A DNA stretch of 64,000 nucleotides from an uncultured Gammaproteobacteria bacterium. Its GTDB lineage: Bacteria > Pseudomonadota > Gammaproteobacteria > Pseudomonadales > Pseudohongiellaceae. Under the pieces are notes generated by a model, which was not told the origin of the DNA, did not search any database, and saw only the letters and a program-made list of their open reading frames with translations. Positions 27,177 through 37,621 of this stretch are shown piece by piece (within the stretch, counting starts at the first letter, position 1; each line of letters starts with the position of its first letter). The position numbers and the translations under genes are program-made. Location: the NCBI GenBank assembly GCA_913060695.1, contig CAJXUA010000003.1, positions 1-64,000 on the forward strand. The letters run 5' to 3'.

Positions 27177-27335
27177 TTCCCCAACGTACGACTTCTCGCA
27201 GTCCTGATTGAAAGCCTTCAATTCAAAGAAATTATGGTGAAACTCGATTAAAAATCTGAGAAAATGCCGACATAATTGCCGAAAGCAGTAAAAAGCACAA
27301 AATCGCCAGCTTCGCTGAAAAACGAGACCATAATA

Positions 27336-27779
27336 ATGGCAACGATACTTGTACTACATGGCCCAAACTTGAATCTATTGGGCAGTAGGGAACCTGAGGT
27401 CTACGGCTCCGAGACTCTCGCCGACATCAACGCACGCCTCAATTACACCTGTATAGAGGCCGGCCACCATCTGCAGCACCTACAAAGTAATGCCGAATAT
27501 GAGCTGATTGAGCGCATCCATGATGCGCGCAAGGAAGGAGTTAATTTCATCCTCTTCAATCCCGCCGCTTTCACGCACACTAGTGTGGCACTGCGCGACG
27601 CCATACTCGCCGCGGAGGTCCCCTTCATCGAAGTCCACATTTCCAATGTGTATAAAAGAGAGGCCTTTCGCCACAAATCCTATTTTTCCGACATCGCTAT
27701 AGGCACGATCACTGGCCTCGGCAGCCAAGGCTATGACTTAGCGTTGCAAGCGGCACTGCATCTAATTAAAAAGAATTAA
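27336..27779 (+). CDS. aroQ: 3-Dehydroquinate dehydratase, type II
   Basis: This enzyme converts 3-dehydroquinate to 3-dehydroshikimate in the shikimate pathway as a dodecamer. The 147-residue protein has [17 protein letters not shown] with catalytic Arg18 and Tyr23, [17 protein letters not shown], and [18 protein letters not shown] with catalytic His. The ATG at 27336 gives the standard N-terminus ([11 protein letters not shown]); the frame extends to 27276 but those residues are not family-like. aroQ directly before accB-accC is a common order in gammaproteobacteria. Confidence 0.96.
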   Translation: MATILVLHGPNLNLLGSREPEVYGSETLADINARLNYTCIEAGHHLQHLQSNAEYELIERIHDARKEGVNFILFNPAAFTHTSVALRDAILAAEVPFIEVHISNVYKREAFRHKSYFSDIAIGTITGLGSQGYDLALQAALHLIKKN

Positions 27780-27818
27780 GTCCTTTAAACACCCATAACA
27801 CTGACAAGAGAAACTTTT

Positions 27819-28271
27819 ATGGATATTAGAAAAGTCAAAAAACTCATCGAGTTACTAGAGTCGTCCGACATCGCGGAGATCGAAATCAAAGAAGGCGAAG
27901 AAGCCGTTCGCATTAGCCGCAATTCTAAATTCGCCCCTGCACAAGTCCAGGCTTACGCTCCAGCCCCCGCTCCGGCAGCAGCGCCAGCGGCCGCAGCACC
28001 TGTAGCAGCCGAGGAAAGCCCAAGCAAAGCGCTGCGTGGCAATCTAATCAAGTCACCAATGGTTGGTACCTTCTACCGCTCGCCGTCTCCGTCCTCCCCT
28101 GCTTTTGTCGAAGTAGGTCAGCATGTGAAAGTGGGCGATGTTATCTGCATCGTTGAAGCTATGAAGATGATGAACCAAATCGAGGCCGACCATTCCGGCG
28201 TCGTGGAAGCCATTTTAGTAGAAGACGGTGAACCGGTTGAATACGATCAGGCCCTAATCACCATCGTTTAA
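27819..28271 (+). CDS. accB: Biotin carboxyl carrier protein of acetyl-CoA carboxylase
   Basis: This carrier holds biotin for acetyl-CoA carboxylase. The 150-residue protein has an N-terminal helix ([13 protein letters not shown]), a flexible Ala/Pro linker (about 45-65), and the biotinyl domain with Lys116 in [13 protein letters not shown]. The thumb segment [16 protein letters not shown] is present. accC follows after 49 bases. Confidence 0.97.
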   Translation: MDIRKVKKLIELLESSDIAEIEIKEGEEAVRISRNSKFAPAQVQAYAPAPAPAAAPAAAAPVAAEESPSKALRGNLIKSPMVGTFYRSPSPSSPAFVEVGQHVKVGDVICIVEAMKMMNQIEADHSGVVEAILVEDGEPVEYDQALITIV

Positions 28272-28276
28272 GACCT

Positions 28277-28292
28277 AGGCACCGGCGTGCCT
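28277..28292 (+). other. Small hairpin between accB and accC
   Basis: AGGCAC-CGGC-GTGCCT forms a 6-bp stem with a four-base loop, six bases after the accB stop. There is no T-run beyond TTT, so it could be an mRNA-processing or stability element instead of a terminator. Confidence 0.3.
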
Positions 28293-28320
28293 TTCATGTC
28301 ACTACAAAAGGTTTGATTTC

Positions 28321-29676
28321 ATGCTAGATAAAGTTCTGATTGCCAATCGCGGCGAAATTGCACTTCGAGTGCTCCGAGCCTGTAAAGAGCTCGGCATCAA
28401 GACAGTCGCGGTACACTCCAGTGCCGATCGCGACCTTATGCATGTTCGGTTTGCAGACGAGTCAGTGTGCATAGGCCCAGCCAATGCGACCGACAGTTAT
28501 CTGAACGTGCCTGCCATTATCAGTGCAACAGAAGTCACTGATGCAGTCGCCATCCACCCTGGCTATGGCTTCCTGTCCGAGAACGCGGACTTCGCGGAGC
28601 AAGTCGAGAAAAGTGGATTTGTTTTCATTGGCCCACGCCCAGAAACAATTCGCCTAATGGGCGACAAAGTCTCGGCCATCAATGTTATGCGCGAGGCCGG
28701 TGTCCCAACTGTGCCAGGCTCCAATGGCCCAATCGACGACAATAAAGAACGCACGCTCTCAATCGCACGCGATATTGGCTACCCAGTGATCATCAAGGCC
28801 GCCGCCGGTGGTGGTGGACGCGGAATGCGTGTAGTACACAGCGAAGCCGCTCTTCTCAAGGCCATCTACGTGACGCAGTCAGAGGCTAAGGCCTTCTTCG
28901 GAAGCGGCGTAGTGTATCTGGAGAAGTTCCTCGAGAATCCTCGCCATGTCGAGATTCAGGTATTGGCCGACGGTCAGGGCAACGCAATCCACTTAGGTGA
29001 TCGTGACTGCTCTATGCAGCGCCGCCACCAGAAGGTACTTGAGGAGGCACCGGCACCAGGCATTCCCGATCATATTCGTGCAGAGGTCGCCGCAACTTGT
29101 GTTAGAGCCTGCGAGAAAATGAACTATCGCGGCGCGGGCACCTTGGAGTTCCTCTATCAAGATGAGCAGTTCTATTTCATCGAGATGAACACGCGTGTTC
29201 AGGTTGAACACCCCGTTACCGAGATGGTAACTGGCGTGGACATCGTGAAGGAACAGCTACGCATCGCCAGTGGCGAGAAACTGTCTATCAAGCAGTCCGA
29301 CGTGAAGATCACCGGCCACTCCTTCGAGTGCCGTATCAACGCGGAAGACCCAGTGACCTTCCTACCCTGCCCCGGCAAGATCAATTTATTCCATGCACCA
29401 GGCGGCAATGGCATCCGCGTAGACTCGCATATTTACAGCGGTTACACCGTACCACCGTACTACGACTCCTTGATTGCCAAACTCATCACTCATGGCGCTG
29501 ACCGTGAAGGTGCATTGGCGAGAATGAGCAATGCCTTGGACGAATTATTGATCGATGGCATTCGCACCAATACGCCATTGCACAAAGATATTATTCGCGA
29601 CGCGGAGTTCCAAAAAGGCGGGGTAAACATCCATTACCTCGAGAGCAAGCTTAACTCTCAAAATAAGTCGAAGTAA
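28321..29676 (+). CDS. accC: Biotin carboxylase subunit of acetyl-CoA carboxylase
   Basis: This ATP-grasp enzyme carboxylates biotin on AccB using bicarbonate and ATP. The 451-residue protein has the N-terminal [22 protein letters not shown], the Gly-rich ATP lid [28 protein letters not shown], and [17 protein letters not shown]. Length and motifs are those of AccC in gammaproteobacteria. A 6-bp GTCGGC/GCCGAC hairpin lies at 29695-29710 between it and prmA. Confidence 0.97.
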   Translation: MLDKVLIANRGEIALRVLRACKELGIKTVAVHSSADRDLMHVRFADESVCIGPANATDSYLNVPAIISATEVTDAVAIHPGYGFLSENADFAEQVEKSGFVFIGPRPETIRLMGDKVSAINVMREAGVPTVPGSNGPIDDNKERTLSIARDIGYPVIIKAAAGGGGRGMRVVHSEAALLKAIYVTQSEAKAFFGSGVVYLEKFLENPRHVEIQVLADGQGNAIHLGDRDCSMQRRHQKVLEEAPAPGIPDHIRAEVAATCVRACEKMNYRGAGTLEFLYQDEQFYFIEMNTRVQVEHPVTEMVTGVDIVKEQLRIASGEKLSIKQSDVKITGHSFECRINAEDPVTFLPCPGKINLFHAPGGNGIRVDSHIYSGYTVPPYYDSLIAKLITHGADREGALARMSNALDELLIDGIRTNTPLHKDIIRDAEFQKGGVNIHYLESKLNSQNKSK

Positions 29677-29727
29677 GACTATGCCTCTTACCCTGTCGGC
29701 GTTTGCCGACTCTAGAGTGCGATCCTG

Positions 29728-30609
29728 ATGCCCTGGCAGCAACTCAAAATGAGTGTCAACGAGGCAGATGCCGCACTTGTCGAGGAAACTCTCGACGAGT
29801 GCGGCGCGGTGTCCGTCACCATGATGGATAGCGAAGATCAGCCTGTGTTTCAAGTCGATCTCGGCAGCACTCCGATCTGGCAACATACCGAAATCTTAGG
29901 CTTGTTTGCTCACGATGCGCCGATGGCCGATATCGTCGCACTCGTGCATGCACGCGTCCCCACAAGCAAGGACTCCCCTATCGCGATCGAAGAGATCGTC
30001 GACACGGAGTGGGAGCGCGTATGCATGCAAGACTTCAAACCTATGCGCTTCGGTGAGCGCATCTGGATTTGCCCAAGCTGGGAGACTCCACCGGATCCGA
30101 CTGGCGTCAACATCATGCTAGACCCCGGCCTCGCCTTCGGCACCGGCACTCACCCCACGACCGCTCTGTGTCTCGAATGGCTGGGCGAGCAGGACTTGCA
30201 AGACAAGATCGTCATCGACTACGGCTGCGGCTCTGGCATTCTGGCGATCGCAGCGGCCTTGTTAGGCGCAGACAATGTAATCGCGATCGACAATGACCCC
30301 CAAGCAATTCTGGCCTCCGAGAGCAACCGCGACCTCAATGGCGTGTCCGCTGAGCAAATGAGTGTGCATCTACCAGGCGTAGAGGGACATCCCTTAGCCG
30401 ACGTCGTCGTCGCCAATATCCTGGCCGGCCCACTCGAAGAGTTAACCCCTGTCATCGCCGCATTGTTAAAACCCGGTGGTAAGCTCATTCTATCTGGGGT
30501 ACTTTCGCAGCAGACCCAGTCGCTTTTAGATAGCTACCAAGCCTATTTCACTATGCTTGAACCAGCGCTGCGAGAAGAATGGGTTCGCGTCGAAGGAATT
30601 AGGCGCTAA
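29728..30609 (+). CDS. prmA: Ribosomal protein L11 methyltransferase
   Basis: This SAM-dependent enzyme trimethylates lysines and the N-terminus of ribosomal protein L11. The 293-residue protein has the N-terminal recognition domain (MPWQQLKMSVNEADAALVEE), the linker MLDPGLAFGTGTHPTT, motif I VIDYGCGSGILAIAA, and VVANILAGPL. Length equals the family norm. prmA after accC is a conserved gammaproteobacterial order. Confidence 0.96.
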   Translation: MPWQQLKMSVNEADAALVEETLDECGAVSVTMMDSEDQPVFQVDLGSTPIWQHTEILGLFAHDAPMADIVALVHARVPTSKDSPIAIEEIVDTEWERVCMQDFKPMRFGERIWICPSWETPPDPTGVNIMLDPGLAFGTGTHPTTALCLEWLGEQDLQDKIVIDYGCGSGILAIAAALLGADNVIAIDNDPQAILASESNRDLNGVSAEQMSVHLPGVEGHPLADVVVANILAGPLEELTPVIAALLKPGGKLILSGVLSQQTQSLLDSYQAYFTMLEPALREEWVRVEGIRR

Positions 30610-30636
30610 CATCGATCGAAACAGCGTTTGCCCCCT

Positions 30637-31860
30637 ATGAGCCTTTTCATCACACAATGCCCTCATTGCCACACCTCGTTCAGAACCAGCGTCTCTCAGC
30701 TGCAATCTGCTGACGGCATGGTGCGCTGCGGGGCCTGCCTGCGGGTTTTCGCTGCCGACGACAACTTACTCCCCTCCGCCGACATTCGCACTATCAACAT
30801 CCCTGTCCAAGAGGACATAGAGGACGAAGAGGAGTTCGAGGCACTCGATGAGCAGCTTCCCATATCCGAGCTCGAGGTAGAGGATGAGGAAATTGCGCAG
30901 GAGGAAGAGACTGACAGCATCTTCACTCTGGACATGGCCGATTCTGTCCCCAACCGCTTAAGCCCGAGTATTTCGACTGACGAGCCATTCTGGGAGTTAG
31001 TCGAAGAGGAAAGCGCTCCCGAGGAGATTGCAGAATATGAAGCCGACGAGGATGAGGATCAATCTGCAAGCACCGAACCTGAAGATGAAACCGAGGAGCC
31101 TAGCGAAACTCTAGACGAGCCGGAGGAATATTTAGATGAAGAACTAGAAGAGCTCCCCTCAGAGGCAGAGGCCGAAGAACCGAAGGCAGCACCTCCAGCG
31201 CCAAGGGAAGAGGCACAGATTCGCTCTCGCATGACGGCTATCGATTTCGATGACGATATCTTGAACGACAATTCGGATGCACGCGGCTTCACACGCTTTA
31301 GTGCCGAAGAGATTGAAGGCGTAAGCGAGGCAGAGACGCCCCTCGAGCTCGATTGGCAAGAAACCGCAGGAAAAGGCCGATCTACGGCAATTTTCTGGCT
31401 ACTCTCCTTGCTACTCGTTCTTGGCATCGCTGGGCAATATCTCTGGTTTAATAAAGACAGCTTAAGCCAGAACGCCAGCTTGCGCCCGCTACTGAATGGC
31501 TTTTGCAGCGCGCTTCGATGCGAACTGCCAGCACTGGTCAACATACGGGCTATTCGCAGCGACACCTTAGTGGTACGCAGCCATGACGAGATCTCTAACG
31601 CATTGTCAGTAAACTTCCAGTTTCGTAACGACGCCAGCTTCGCCCAACCCTTTCCCGGCCTCGCCCTCCTCTTCATGGATGCCAACGACGCACTAGTGGC
31701 GCAACGGCGCTTTGCGCCCGAGGAGTACTTGCCCGAGGGCGTCGCAAACCTGCGCCTCATGCCGCCAGGCGCACCCGTGCAAGTTCGACTGGACATTCTC
31801 GACCCTGGCGGCAAAGCGGTTAACTACGAACTCAGTTTCTATGCGATCCAGGCCGATTAA
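30637..31860 (+). CDS. Zinc-ribbon membrane protein with DUF3426 domain
   Basis: The 407-residue protein begins with a MJ0042-type zinc ribbon (Cys8, Cys11, Cys31, Cys34). A very acidic, low-complexity linker (about 55-205, many EE/DE runs) follows, then a single membrane helix (about 253-275, IFWLLSLLLVLGIAGQYLW) and a C-terminal periplasmic DUF3426 beta domain. Family members sit next to prmA or dusB-fis in many gammaproteobacteria; the function is unknown. ATG 30637 is chosen over an in-frame TTG at 30628 because the family starts M-x-x-x-x-T-x-C-P. The order prmA, this gene, dusB, fis suggests one transcript. Confidence 0.87.
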   Translation: MSLFITQCPHCHTSFRTSVSQLQSADGMVRCGACLRVFAADDNLLPSADIRTINIPVQEDIEDEEEFEALDEQLPISELEVEDEEIAQEEETDSIFTLDMADSVPNRLSPSISTDEPFWELVEEESAPEEIAEYEADEDEDQSASTEPEDETEEPSETLDEPEEYLDEELEELPSEAEAEEPKAAPPAPREEAQIRSRMTAIDFDDDILNDNSDARGFTRFSAEEIEGVSEAETPLELDWQETAGKGRSTAIFWLLSLLLVLGIAGQYLWFNKDSLSQNASLRPLLNGFCSALRCELPALVNIRAIRSDTLVVRSHDEISNALSVNFQFRNDASFAQPFPGLALLFMDANDALVAQRRFAPEEYLPEGVANLRLMPPGAPVQVRLDILDPGGKAVNYELSFYAIQAD

Positions 31861-31984
31861 TTGCGCAGCTAAAGCGCTGCCGGCAAGGCGCGCACGCTAA
31901 CGACCCTAGTATGTGCCCTATTTTTGCCTTCCTACCCTGCCTACGCATCGTTATGATACTGATCAAGTTTTAAGTGGATCCATT

Positions 31985-32974
31985 GTGAAAGAAGCGAAAC
32001 CAGTGATTACTATAGGACAACATGTACTCGACGGACGCGTCATATTAGCGCCGATGGCGGGCATAACCGATCAACCCTTTCGCGACCTCTGCGTAGAGCT
32101 TGGCGCTAGCCTTGCTGTGTCGGAGATGTTGACCTGCAACTCCGACCTATGGAGCAGCAGGAAGAACCGCACGCGCTTCATCCACTCCGCCAACGGCAGT
32201 CTAAATTCAATTCAAATCGCAGGTTCTGACCCGCAGATGATGGCCGATGCTGCACGCATGCATGAGGACCTCGGCGCCGATATCATTGACATCAATATGG
32301 GCTGTCCCGCGAAGAAGGTCTTGAAAAAGGCGGCAGGCTCGGCCTTGCTCAAGGATGTCGATCTGGTCACGCGGATACTCAAAGAAGTGGTCGATGCCGT
32401 AGCCATTCCCGTCACACTGAAAATCCGTACCGGATGGTCACCCGAGGCGCGCAATGGCGTAGAGATCGCGAAGATCGCCGAGGACGCAGGCATTCAACTA
32501 TTGTCAGTACACGGCAGAACACGAGAGTGCCGTTTTGTCGGCGAAGTCGAGTACGACACGATCAAGGCGATCAAGGCTGCCGTATCGATTCCCGTGATTG
32601 CCAATGGCGATATCAGCAGCGCACACAAGGCTAAGCAGGTACTCGACTATACCGGGGCCGATGGCGTCATGGTCGGGCGTGCAGCACAGGGAAACCCCTG
32701 GATATTCGAACAGATCAATCACTATCTCGCAACGGGACAAGAGCTGGCGAACCGACCGATCGAGGAGCTGCGCAGCATCCTCCTAAAGCATCTAGATCAG
32801 CTGCAGGCCTTATACGGCGATTTCAAGGGCGTACTCTTCGCGCGCAAACATGTCGCCTGGTATACCGAGTCACTGCCAGGCAGCGACAATTTGCGCCTCC
32901 GCTTCAATGCCCTGACGTCCTATGAAGAGCAAGTCCGTGAGCTTACGGACTACTTCGAACCATTATTAGACTAA
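31985..32974 (+). CDS. dusB: tRNA-dihydrouridine synthase B
   Basis: This FMN enzyme reduces uridine 17 in tRNA D-loops. The protein has LAPMAGITDQPFRDLC, catalytic Cys in DINMGCPAKKVLKKAAGSALL, LKIRTGWSPEARNG, SVHGRTRECRFVG, VIANGDISS and GADGVMVGRAAQGNPW. It is 329 residues from the GTG at 31985. The family begins near -ITIGQHVLDGR, so a GTG at 32003 is also possible, while the open frame from 31913 is too long. It is followed by fis, the classical dusB-fis pair. Confidence 0.93.
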   Translation: MKEAKPVITIGQHVLDGRVILAPMAGITDQPFRDLCVELGASLAVSEMLTCNSDLWSSRKNRTRFIHSANGSLNSIQIAGSDPQMMADAARMHEDLGADIIDINMGCPAKKVLKKAAGSALLKDVDLVTRILKEVVDAVAIPVTLKIRTGWSPEARNGVEIAKIAEDAGIQLLSVHGRTRECRFVGEVEYDTIKAIKAAVSIPVIANGDISSAHKAKQVLDYTGADGVMVGRAAQGNPWIFEQINHYLATGQELANRPIEELRSILLKHLDQLQALYGDFKGVLFARKHVAWYTESLPGSDNLRLRFNALTSYEEQVRELTDYFEPLLD

Positions 32975-33063
32975 GGAATAGCCGCTTGACGGCCCCCTTC
33001 AAGCGAGCCTTAACGAGTTAATTAACGAACACCGACTTAAGCCTTTGCCCTGCGGGAAACACT

Positions 33064-33315
33064 ATGTATATCGCGCCACAACAACAAAAATCGAGCCTAC
33101 GCAATGACGTCGAGAAAGCGATGCAGCAGTACTTTGCAAACCTCGGCGACGAGTCCGTAACCGATCTATACCAATTAGTTCTTCACGAAATCGAAGGCCC
33201 ACTTTTAGAGGCTGCACTGCGCCACTGCGCTAGCAACCAAAGCAAGGCCTCTATCATGCTAGGTTTGAACCGTGGTACCCTACGCAAGAAACTGAAACAA
33301 CACGGATTGTTGTAA
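33064..33315 (+). CDS. fis: DNA-binding protein Fis, short form
   Basis: This nucleoid protein bends DNA and tunes rRNA and other promoters. The 83-residue product aligns with E. coli Fis (98 residues) from about residue 24: SLRNDVEKAMQQYFANL, then TDLYQLVLHEIEGPLLE, then the DNA-binding end NQSKASIMLGLNRGTLRKKL. About 15-20 N-terminal residues, which form the mobile beta-hairpin arm in E. coli, are missing. No in-frame start exists upstream before a TAA at 33019, so this is not a start-calling error. A GGGAA site precedes the ATG. It is the second gene of dusB-fis. Confidence 0.95.
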   Translation: MYIAPQQQKSSLRNDVEKAMQQYFANLGDESVTDLYQLVLHEIEGPLLEAALRHCASNQSKASIMLGLNRGTLRKKLKQHGLL

Positions 33316-33414
33316 CCAGACTCGCGTTTTAAGCAGACTCTGGTGCCCGGATAACATTGATCTGGCGGCGCGTAACGGACCCCCGCCCATTCAGCCTAAG
33401 ATAGACCTTCTCAC

Positions 33415-35010
33415 ATGCCCACATCGAATTCAGCCGTAGTCCGGCGCGCCCTTATTAGCGTGTCCGACAAGACCGGCATCGTCGCCTTTGCAAAATCACT
33501 CCATAGTGCCGGTATCGAAATACTCTCGACCGGCGGTACCTATAAGCTACTCAAGGCGGAACAGATTCCCGCTATCGAGATCGCCGACTACACTGGCTTT
33601 CCCGAGATGATGGATGGTCGGGTGAAGACCCTGCACCCTAAAGTTCACGGCGGCATTCTTGCGCGCCGCGATATCGACCAGGCGGTGATGGAAAGCCATC
33701 AGATTCCTCCAATCGACCTCGTCGTTGTGAACCTCTATCCCTTCGAAGCCACGGTTGCCAATCCCGATTGCGACTTGCCTACGGCGATTGAGAATATCGA
33801 TATCGGTGGCCCCACTATGCTGCGCGCCGCAGCTAAGAATAATGCCTGGGTCGGAGTGATTGTGAATCCGAGCGATTACGACCGTGTACTCGCAGAGCTG
33901 AAGGAGAATAACGGAGCACTTAGCGCCGCAACTCGCTTCGACCTCGCCGTGCGTACTTACGAACATACTGCGGCCTACGATGCTGCAATCGCGAATTACC
34001 TGGGCCAACGCGTGCCAAGTGGCGCCGAAGACGAGACGCTACCAGCCGCGTTCCCACGCACCTACTCGATGCAGTTCGTGAAGAGCCAAGACATGCGCTA
34101 TGGCGAGAATCCGCACCAGAAGGCGGCGTTCTATGTAGAGAAAAATCCTCAAGAGGCGAGCATCAGCACTGCTGTACAACTGCAAGGCAAGGCTCTCTCC
34201 TACAATAATATTGCGGACACCGACGCTGCGCTGGAATGTGTTAAATCGTTTTCAGACCCAGCATGCGTCATCGTAAAACACGCCAACCCTTGCGGCGTTG
34301 CTGTGGCCAGTGATATCGGTCGCGCCTACGACCTAGCCTTCCAGACTGACCCGACTTCTGCATTTGGCGGCATCATCGCCTTCAACCGAGAGCTAGACGC
34401 TAGCACGGCCAAGGCCATCGTAGAGCGCCAGTTCACCGAAGTGATTATCGCGCCTAGCATTACCGCCGAGGCCCTGAAGGTCGTGGCGGCCAAGCAGAAT
34501 GTTCGCGTGCTAAGTTGCGGACAATGGGCTGCCACGCCACAGCATGCATTCGATTATAAGCGCGTCAACGGCGGCCTCCTCGTGCAGGATCGCGATATCC
34601 ACCAGATCACTGCAGCGGACCTCAAGGTCGTCAGCAAGCGTCAGCCTAGCCCGCAGGAAATCGACGACCTACTGTTCGCATGGAAGGTGGCAATGTTTGT
34701 GAAATCCAATGCGATTGTTTACTGCAAAGACAAACAGACTATTGGCATCGGCGCCGGCCAAATGAGTCGCGTCTATAGCGCCCGTATTGCAGGCATCAAA
34801 GCCGCCGACGAGAAGCTAGAGGTGCGCGGCTCCGTCATGGCCTCCGACGCCTTCTTCCCGTTCCGCGATGGCATCGACGCCGCCGCGCAGGCAGGGATCA
34901 GCGCGGTCATCCAGCCCGGCGGTTCAATGCGCGACGACGAAGTGATCGCCGCAGCAGATGAAGCCGACATGGCGATGGTATTCACCAGCGTTCGTCACTT
35001 TAGACATTGA
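33415..35010 (+). CDS. purH: Bifunctional AICAR formyltransferase / IMP cyclohydrolase
   Basis: This enzyme catalyses the last two steps of purine synthesis to IMP. The 531-residue protein has an N-terminal MGS-like cyclohydrolase domain ([45 protein letters not shown]) and the formyltransferase domain from about residue 200, with [11 protein letters not shown] and the catalytic KHANPCGVA. purD follows after 48 bases, a usual pair. Confidence 0.97.
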   Translation: MPTSNSAVVRRALISVSDKTGIVAFAKSLHSAGIEILSTGGTYKLLKAEQIPAIEIADYTGFPEMMDGRVKTLHPKVHGGILARRDIDQAVMESHQIPPIDLVVVNLYPFEATVANPDCDLPTAIENIDIGGPTMLRAAAKNNAWVGVIVNPSDYDRVLAELKENNGALSAATRFDLAVRTYEHTAAYDAAIANYLGQRVPSGAEDETLPAAFPRTYSMQFVKSQDMRYGENPHQKAAFYVEKNPQEASISTAVQLQGKALSYNNIADTDAALECVKSFSDPACVIVKHANPCGVAVASDIGRAYDLAFQTDPTSAFGGIIAFNRELDASTAKAIVERQFTEVIIAPSITAEALKVVAAKQNVRVLSCGQWAATPQHAFDYKRVNGGLLVQDRDIHQITAADLKVVSKRQPSPQEIDDLLFAWKVAMFVKSNAIVYCKDKQTIGIGAGQMSRVYSARIAGIKAADEKLEVRGSVMASDAFFPFRDGIDAAAQAGISAVIQPGGSMRDDEVIAAADEADMAMVFTSVRHFRH

Positions 35011-35058
35011 TGGCAAGCCTGCCACAATCGGCAGCGCATTGAGACGAGATAGCAGAGT

Positions 35059-36345
35059 ATGAATGTATTGATCATTGGAAATGGCGGTCGCGAACACGCG
35101 ATCGCCTGGCGCATTAAGCAATCGCCACAGGCTGGCAAGGTCTTCGTAGCACCGGGCAATGCCGGTACGGCTTTAGAGAACGGGGTCGAGAATGTCGCCA
35201 TAGACACGCTCGACTTCCCTGCCCTTGCCGAGTTCGCCAAGGCAAATGATGTCGGGCTCACTATAGTGGGACCAGAGGCACCATTGGTGGAAGGCGTAGT
35301 CGATTTCTTCAGCGCGCAAGGCTTGCGTTGCTTCGGTCCGAATCAGAATGCCGCACAGCTAGAAGGTTCCAAAGCCTTTACCAAGGACTTCCTAAAACGC
35401 CATCAAGTGCCTTCGGCTGACTATCAGAATTTCACCGAGATCGAACCCGCTTGTGCCTATGTTCGAGCCCAAGGTGCGCCTATCGTTATCAAGGCCGATG
35501 GTCTTGCCGCCGGCAAAGGGGTGATCATCGCGCAGAGCGTTGCCGAGGCCGAAGAGGCGATTCACGATATGCTCGCTGGCAATAAGTTTGGCGATGCGGG
35601 GCATCGCGTCGTCATCGAACAGTTTTTGCAAGGCGAAGAGGCGAGCTTCATCGTCATGGTGGATGGCAATAATGTATTGCCGTTTGCGACCTCACAAGAT
35701 CACAAGGCCAGAGACGATGGCGATAAAGGCCCTAACACCGGCGGCATGGGAGCCTACTCGCCAGCCCCAGTTGTCACGCCTGAGCTGCACGACAAGATCA
35801 TGGCGCAAGTCATTATGCCAACCGTCAAAGGCATGCGCGAAGACGGCAACCCCTATGTGGGCTTCCTCTACGCTGGCCTAATGATCTCTGCAGACGGCTC
35901 TATCAATGTAATCGAATACAACTGCCGCTTCGGCGACCCTGAGGCCCAGCCCGTTATGATGCGCCTGCAGTCCGACCTCATAGAGCTATGCAACCATGCC
36001 CTAGACGGTCGCCTCGATCAAATCAGTGCGCAGTGGGATCCTCGCCCAGCGGTAGGCGTAGTGCTAGCCAGCGGTGGTTACCCAGACAGCTATAACAAGG
36101 GCGATGTCATTAGCGGCTTAGACCATAAGCAAAGCGCAGATCGCAAAGTCTTTCACGCAGGCACCCGTTTAGAAGCCGACCAGGTCCTCACCAATGGCGG
36201 CCGAGTCCTTTGCGCCACTGCATTGGGAACGAACGTCACCGAGGCTCAGGCGGCTGCCTATGACTTGCTCAAACAGATCGATTGGAATAATGTTTACTAC
36301 CGACGTGATATCGCCTACCGCGCCATAGCGAGAGAAAATGTCTGA
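35059..36345 (+). CDS. purD: Phosphoribosylamine-glycine ligase
   Basis: This ATP-grasp enzyme joins phosphoribosylamine and glycine in step two of purine synthesis. The 428-residue protein has [59 protein letters not shown] and [18 protein letters not shown]. Length is standard. Its last eight bases overlap the coq7 start (ATGTCTGA), so coq7 is probably translated by coupling. Confidence 0.97.
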   Translation: MNVLIIGNGGREHAIAWRIKQSPQAGKVFVAPGNAGTALENGVENVAIDTLDFPALAEFAKANDVGLTIVGPEAPLVEGVVDFFSAQGLRCFGPNQNAAQLEGSKAFTKDFLKRHQVPSADYQNFTEIEPACAYVRAQGAPIVIKADGLAAGKGVIIAQSVAEAEEAIHDMLAGNKFGDAGHRVVIEQFLQGEEASFIVMVDGNNVLPFATSQDHKARDDGDKGPNTGGMGAYSPAPVVTPELHDKIMAQVIMPTVKGMREDGNPYVGFLYAGLMISADGSINVIEYNCRFGDPEAQPVMMRLQSDLIELCNHALDGRLDQISAQWDPRPAVGVVLASGGYPDSYNKGDVISGLDHKQSADRKVFHAGTRLEADQVLTNGGRVLCATALGTNVTEAQAAAYDLLKQIDWNNVYYRRDIAYRAIARENV

Positions 36346-36988
36346 GCAACACAGCAAGCACAATAGCCTCGACCAATTGATCGTCCAATTCGATCAAGCA
36401 CTGCGCACGCTTATCCCGGGCAGCAGCACCGCAAGGCGCGCCTCCCCGGCAGTAAATGTTCCGGAGGCTGAACTGGATGCAAGCGAGCGCAAACGCGCCG
36501 CAGGCTTGATGCGAATCAATCACACTGGTGAGGTTTGCGCGCAGGCGCTCTATCAAGGGCAAGCCCTTACAGCGAAACTGCCCGACATCCGTCAAGCAAT
36601 GGAAGAGGCAGCGCAAGAAGAAGTCGATCACTTGGCCTGGTGCGAACAAAGACTGCAAGATTTAGATAGCCGCGCGAGCCTGCTCAACCCAGCCTGGTAT
36701 GCGATGTCTTTTGGCTTGGGTGCAGCTGCCGGTCTAGCGGGCGACAAATGGAGCCTAGGTTTCGTCGCCGAAACCGAAGAGCAGGTGTGCGAGCATCTCA
36801 AAGAGCATCTGGAACGCTTGCCCGCGAACGACGAGAAAAGCAAAGCCGTTCTACAACAGATGCTAGTCGACGAGAAAGTTCATGGCGACACCGCCCGTCA
36901 AGCTGGCGGAGCATCCCTTCCCTTACCCGTCAAGCTCGGCATGCAAATGCTATCGGTCGTAATGAAGAGAACTGCCTACCGCCTCTAG
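36338..36988 (+). CDS. coq7: Demethoxyubiquinone hydroxylase
   Basis: This di-iron monooxygenase performs the C6 hydroxylation step of ubiquinone synthesis at the inner membrane. The 216-residue protein has the iron-ligand helices [18 protein letters not shown] (Glu), [18 protein letters not shown] (Glu and E-x-x-H), CEHLKEHL and [10 protein letters not shown] (E-x-x-H). This is the bacterial Coq7 type, with an N-terminal extension of about 50 residues. It overlaps purD by eight bases and converges with osmC, two bases apart. Confidence 0.95.
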   Translation: MSEQHSKHNSLDQLIVQFDQALRTLIPGSSTARRASPAVNVPEAELDASERKRAAGLMRINHTGEVCAQALYQGQALTAKLPDIRQAMEEAAQEEVDHLAWCEQRLQDLDSRASLLNPAWYAMSFGLGAAAGLAGDKWSLGFVAETEEQVCEHLKEHLERLPANDEKSKAVLQQMLVDEKVHGDTARQAGGASLPLPVKLGMQMLSVVMKRTAYRL

Positions 36989-36990
36989 CG

Positions 36991-37413
36991 CTAGCCTTCT
37001 ATAATTTCGAAATCGTGCGTAATGTGCACGCCACCTTTCTCTAGCATGATCGTCGCGGAGCAGTATTTCTCTGCCGACAACGCTACGGCTTTGGCCACCT
37101 GCTTTTCACTAAGATCTTTACCGCTAACCTTAAAGTGCAGATGAATCTTCTCGAACACGGCAGGTACGCTATCGGCACGCTCGGCTTGCACTTCCGCAAC
37201 ACAGCCGGTTACGTTCTGACGAGCCTTTTTCAATATGCTGACGACATCGTAGGAGGAGCAGCCGCCTACACCAATCAACAACATCTCCATGGGGCGTATG
37301 CCGATATTATGACCGCCACTGGATTCTGGACCTTCCATTAGAACGGAGTGGCCACTGCCAGACTCACCAAGGAACATTACTTCGTCTACCCAGCGTACTT
37401 TCGCTTTCATCAT
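36991..37413 (-). CDS. OsmC family protein, YhfA-type
   Basis: The 140-residue protein has the OsmC/Ohr fold with two cysteines: one in VGGCSSYDV and one in EKYCSATIM, the usual peroxidatic/resolving pair positions. In E. coli the related yhfA sits beside crp, as this gene does here (divergent, 208 bases apart), which supports the YhfA assignment. Peroxidase activity on organic hydroperoxides is the family inference. It converges with coq7. Confidence 0.9.
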   Translation of the reverse strand: MMKAKVRWVDEVMFLGESGSGHSVLMEGPESSGGHNIGIRPMEMLLIGVGGCSSYDVVSILKKARQNVTGCVAEVQAERADSVPAVFEKIHLHFKVSGKDLSEKQVAKAVALSAEKYCSATIMLEKGGVHITHDFEIIEG

Positions 37414-37510
37414 CGTCTCTCTCTTGCTAATGTCAGAACTATCTTCGCGGACACTTCGTAGTGAGGCGGCAGATTACCACAGTCAATCGCCAAGGACGAA
37501 GTGGCAAACA

Positions 37511-37539
37511 TTCACAGTATTAGTAGACTGTGGTATACA
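37511..37539 (+). promoter_or_regulatory. Candidate sigma-70 promoter of crp
   Basis: TTCACA (37511-37516) and TATACA (37534-37539) are separated by 17 bases, in the gap between osmC and crp, about 85 bases before the crp start. No convincing CRP-binding site was found by eye in this gap. Confidence 0.4.
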
Positions 37540-37621
37540 ATTGCGATGTTTTCGAAATGAAAGCACACACGAAGACTTAATGCGTACAGCGGAATGCTTT
37601 TTGGGGAAGGGGAAATAAAAT

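Noticed and set aside
27177..27335. Frameshifted remainder of DsbD
   Set aside because: Only about 160 AT-rich bases with no membrane-helix coding potential in any frame; too short for the beta or gamma domains.
31059..31814. 251-residue Ser-rich open frame on the minus strand
   Set aside because: It is the antisense shadow of the acidic linker and DUF3426 domain (GAA/GAG codons read backward give Ser/Leu); no start signal.
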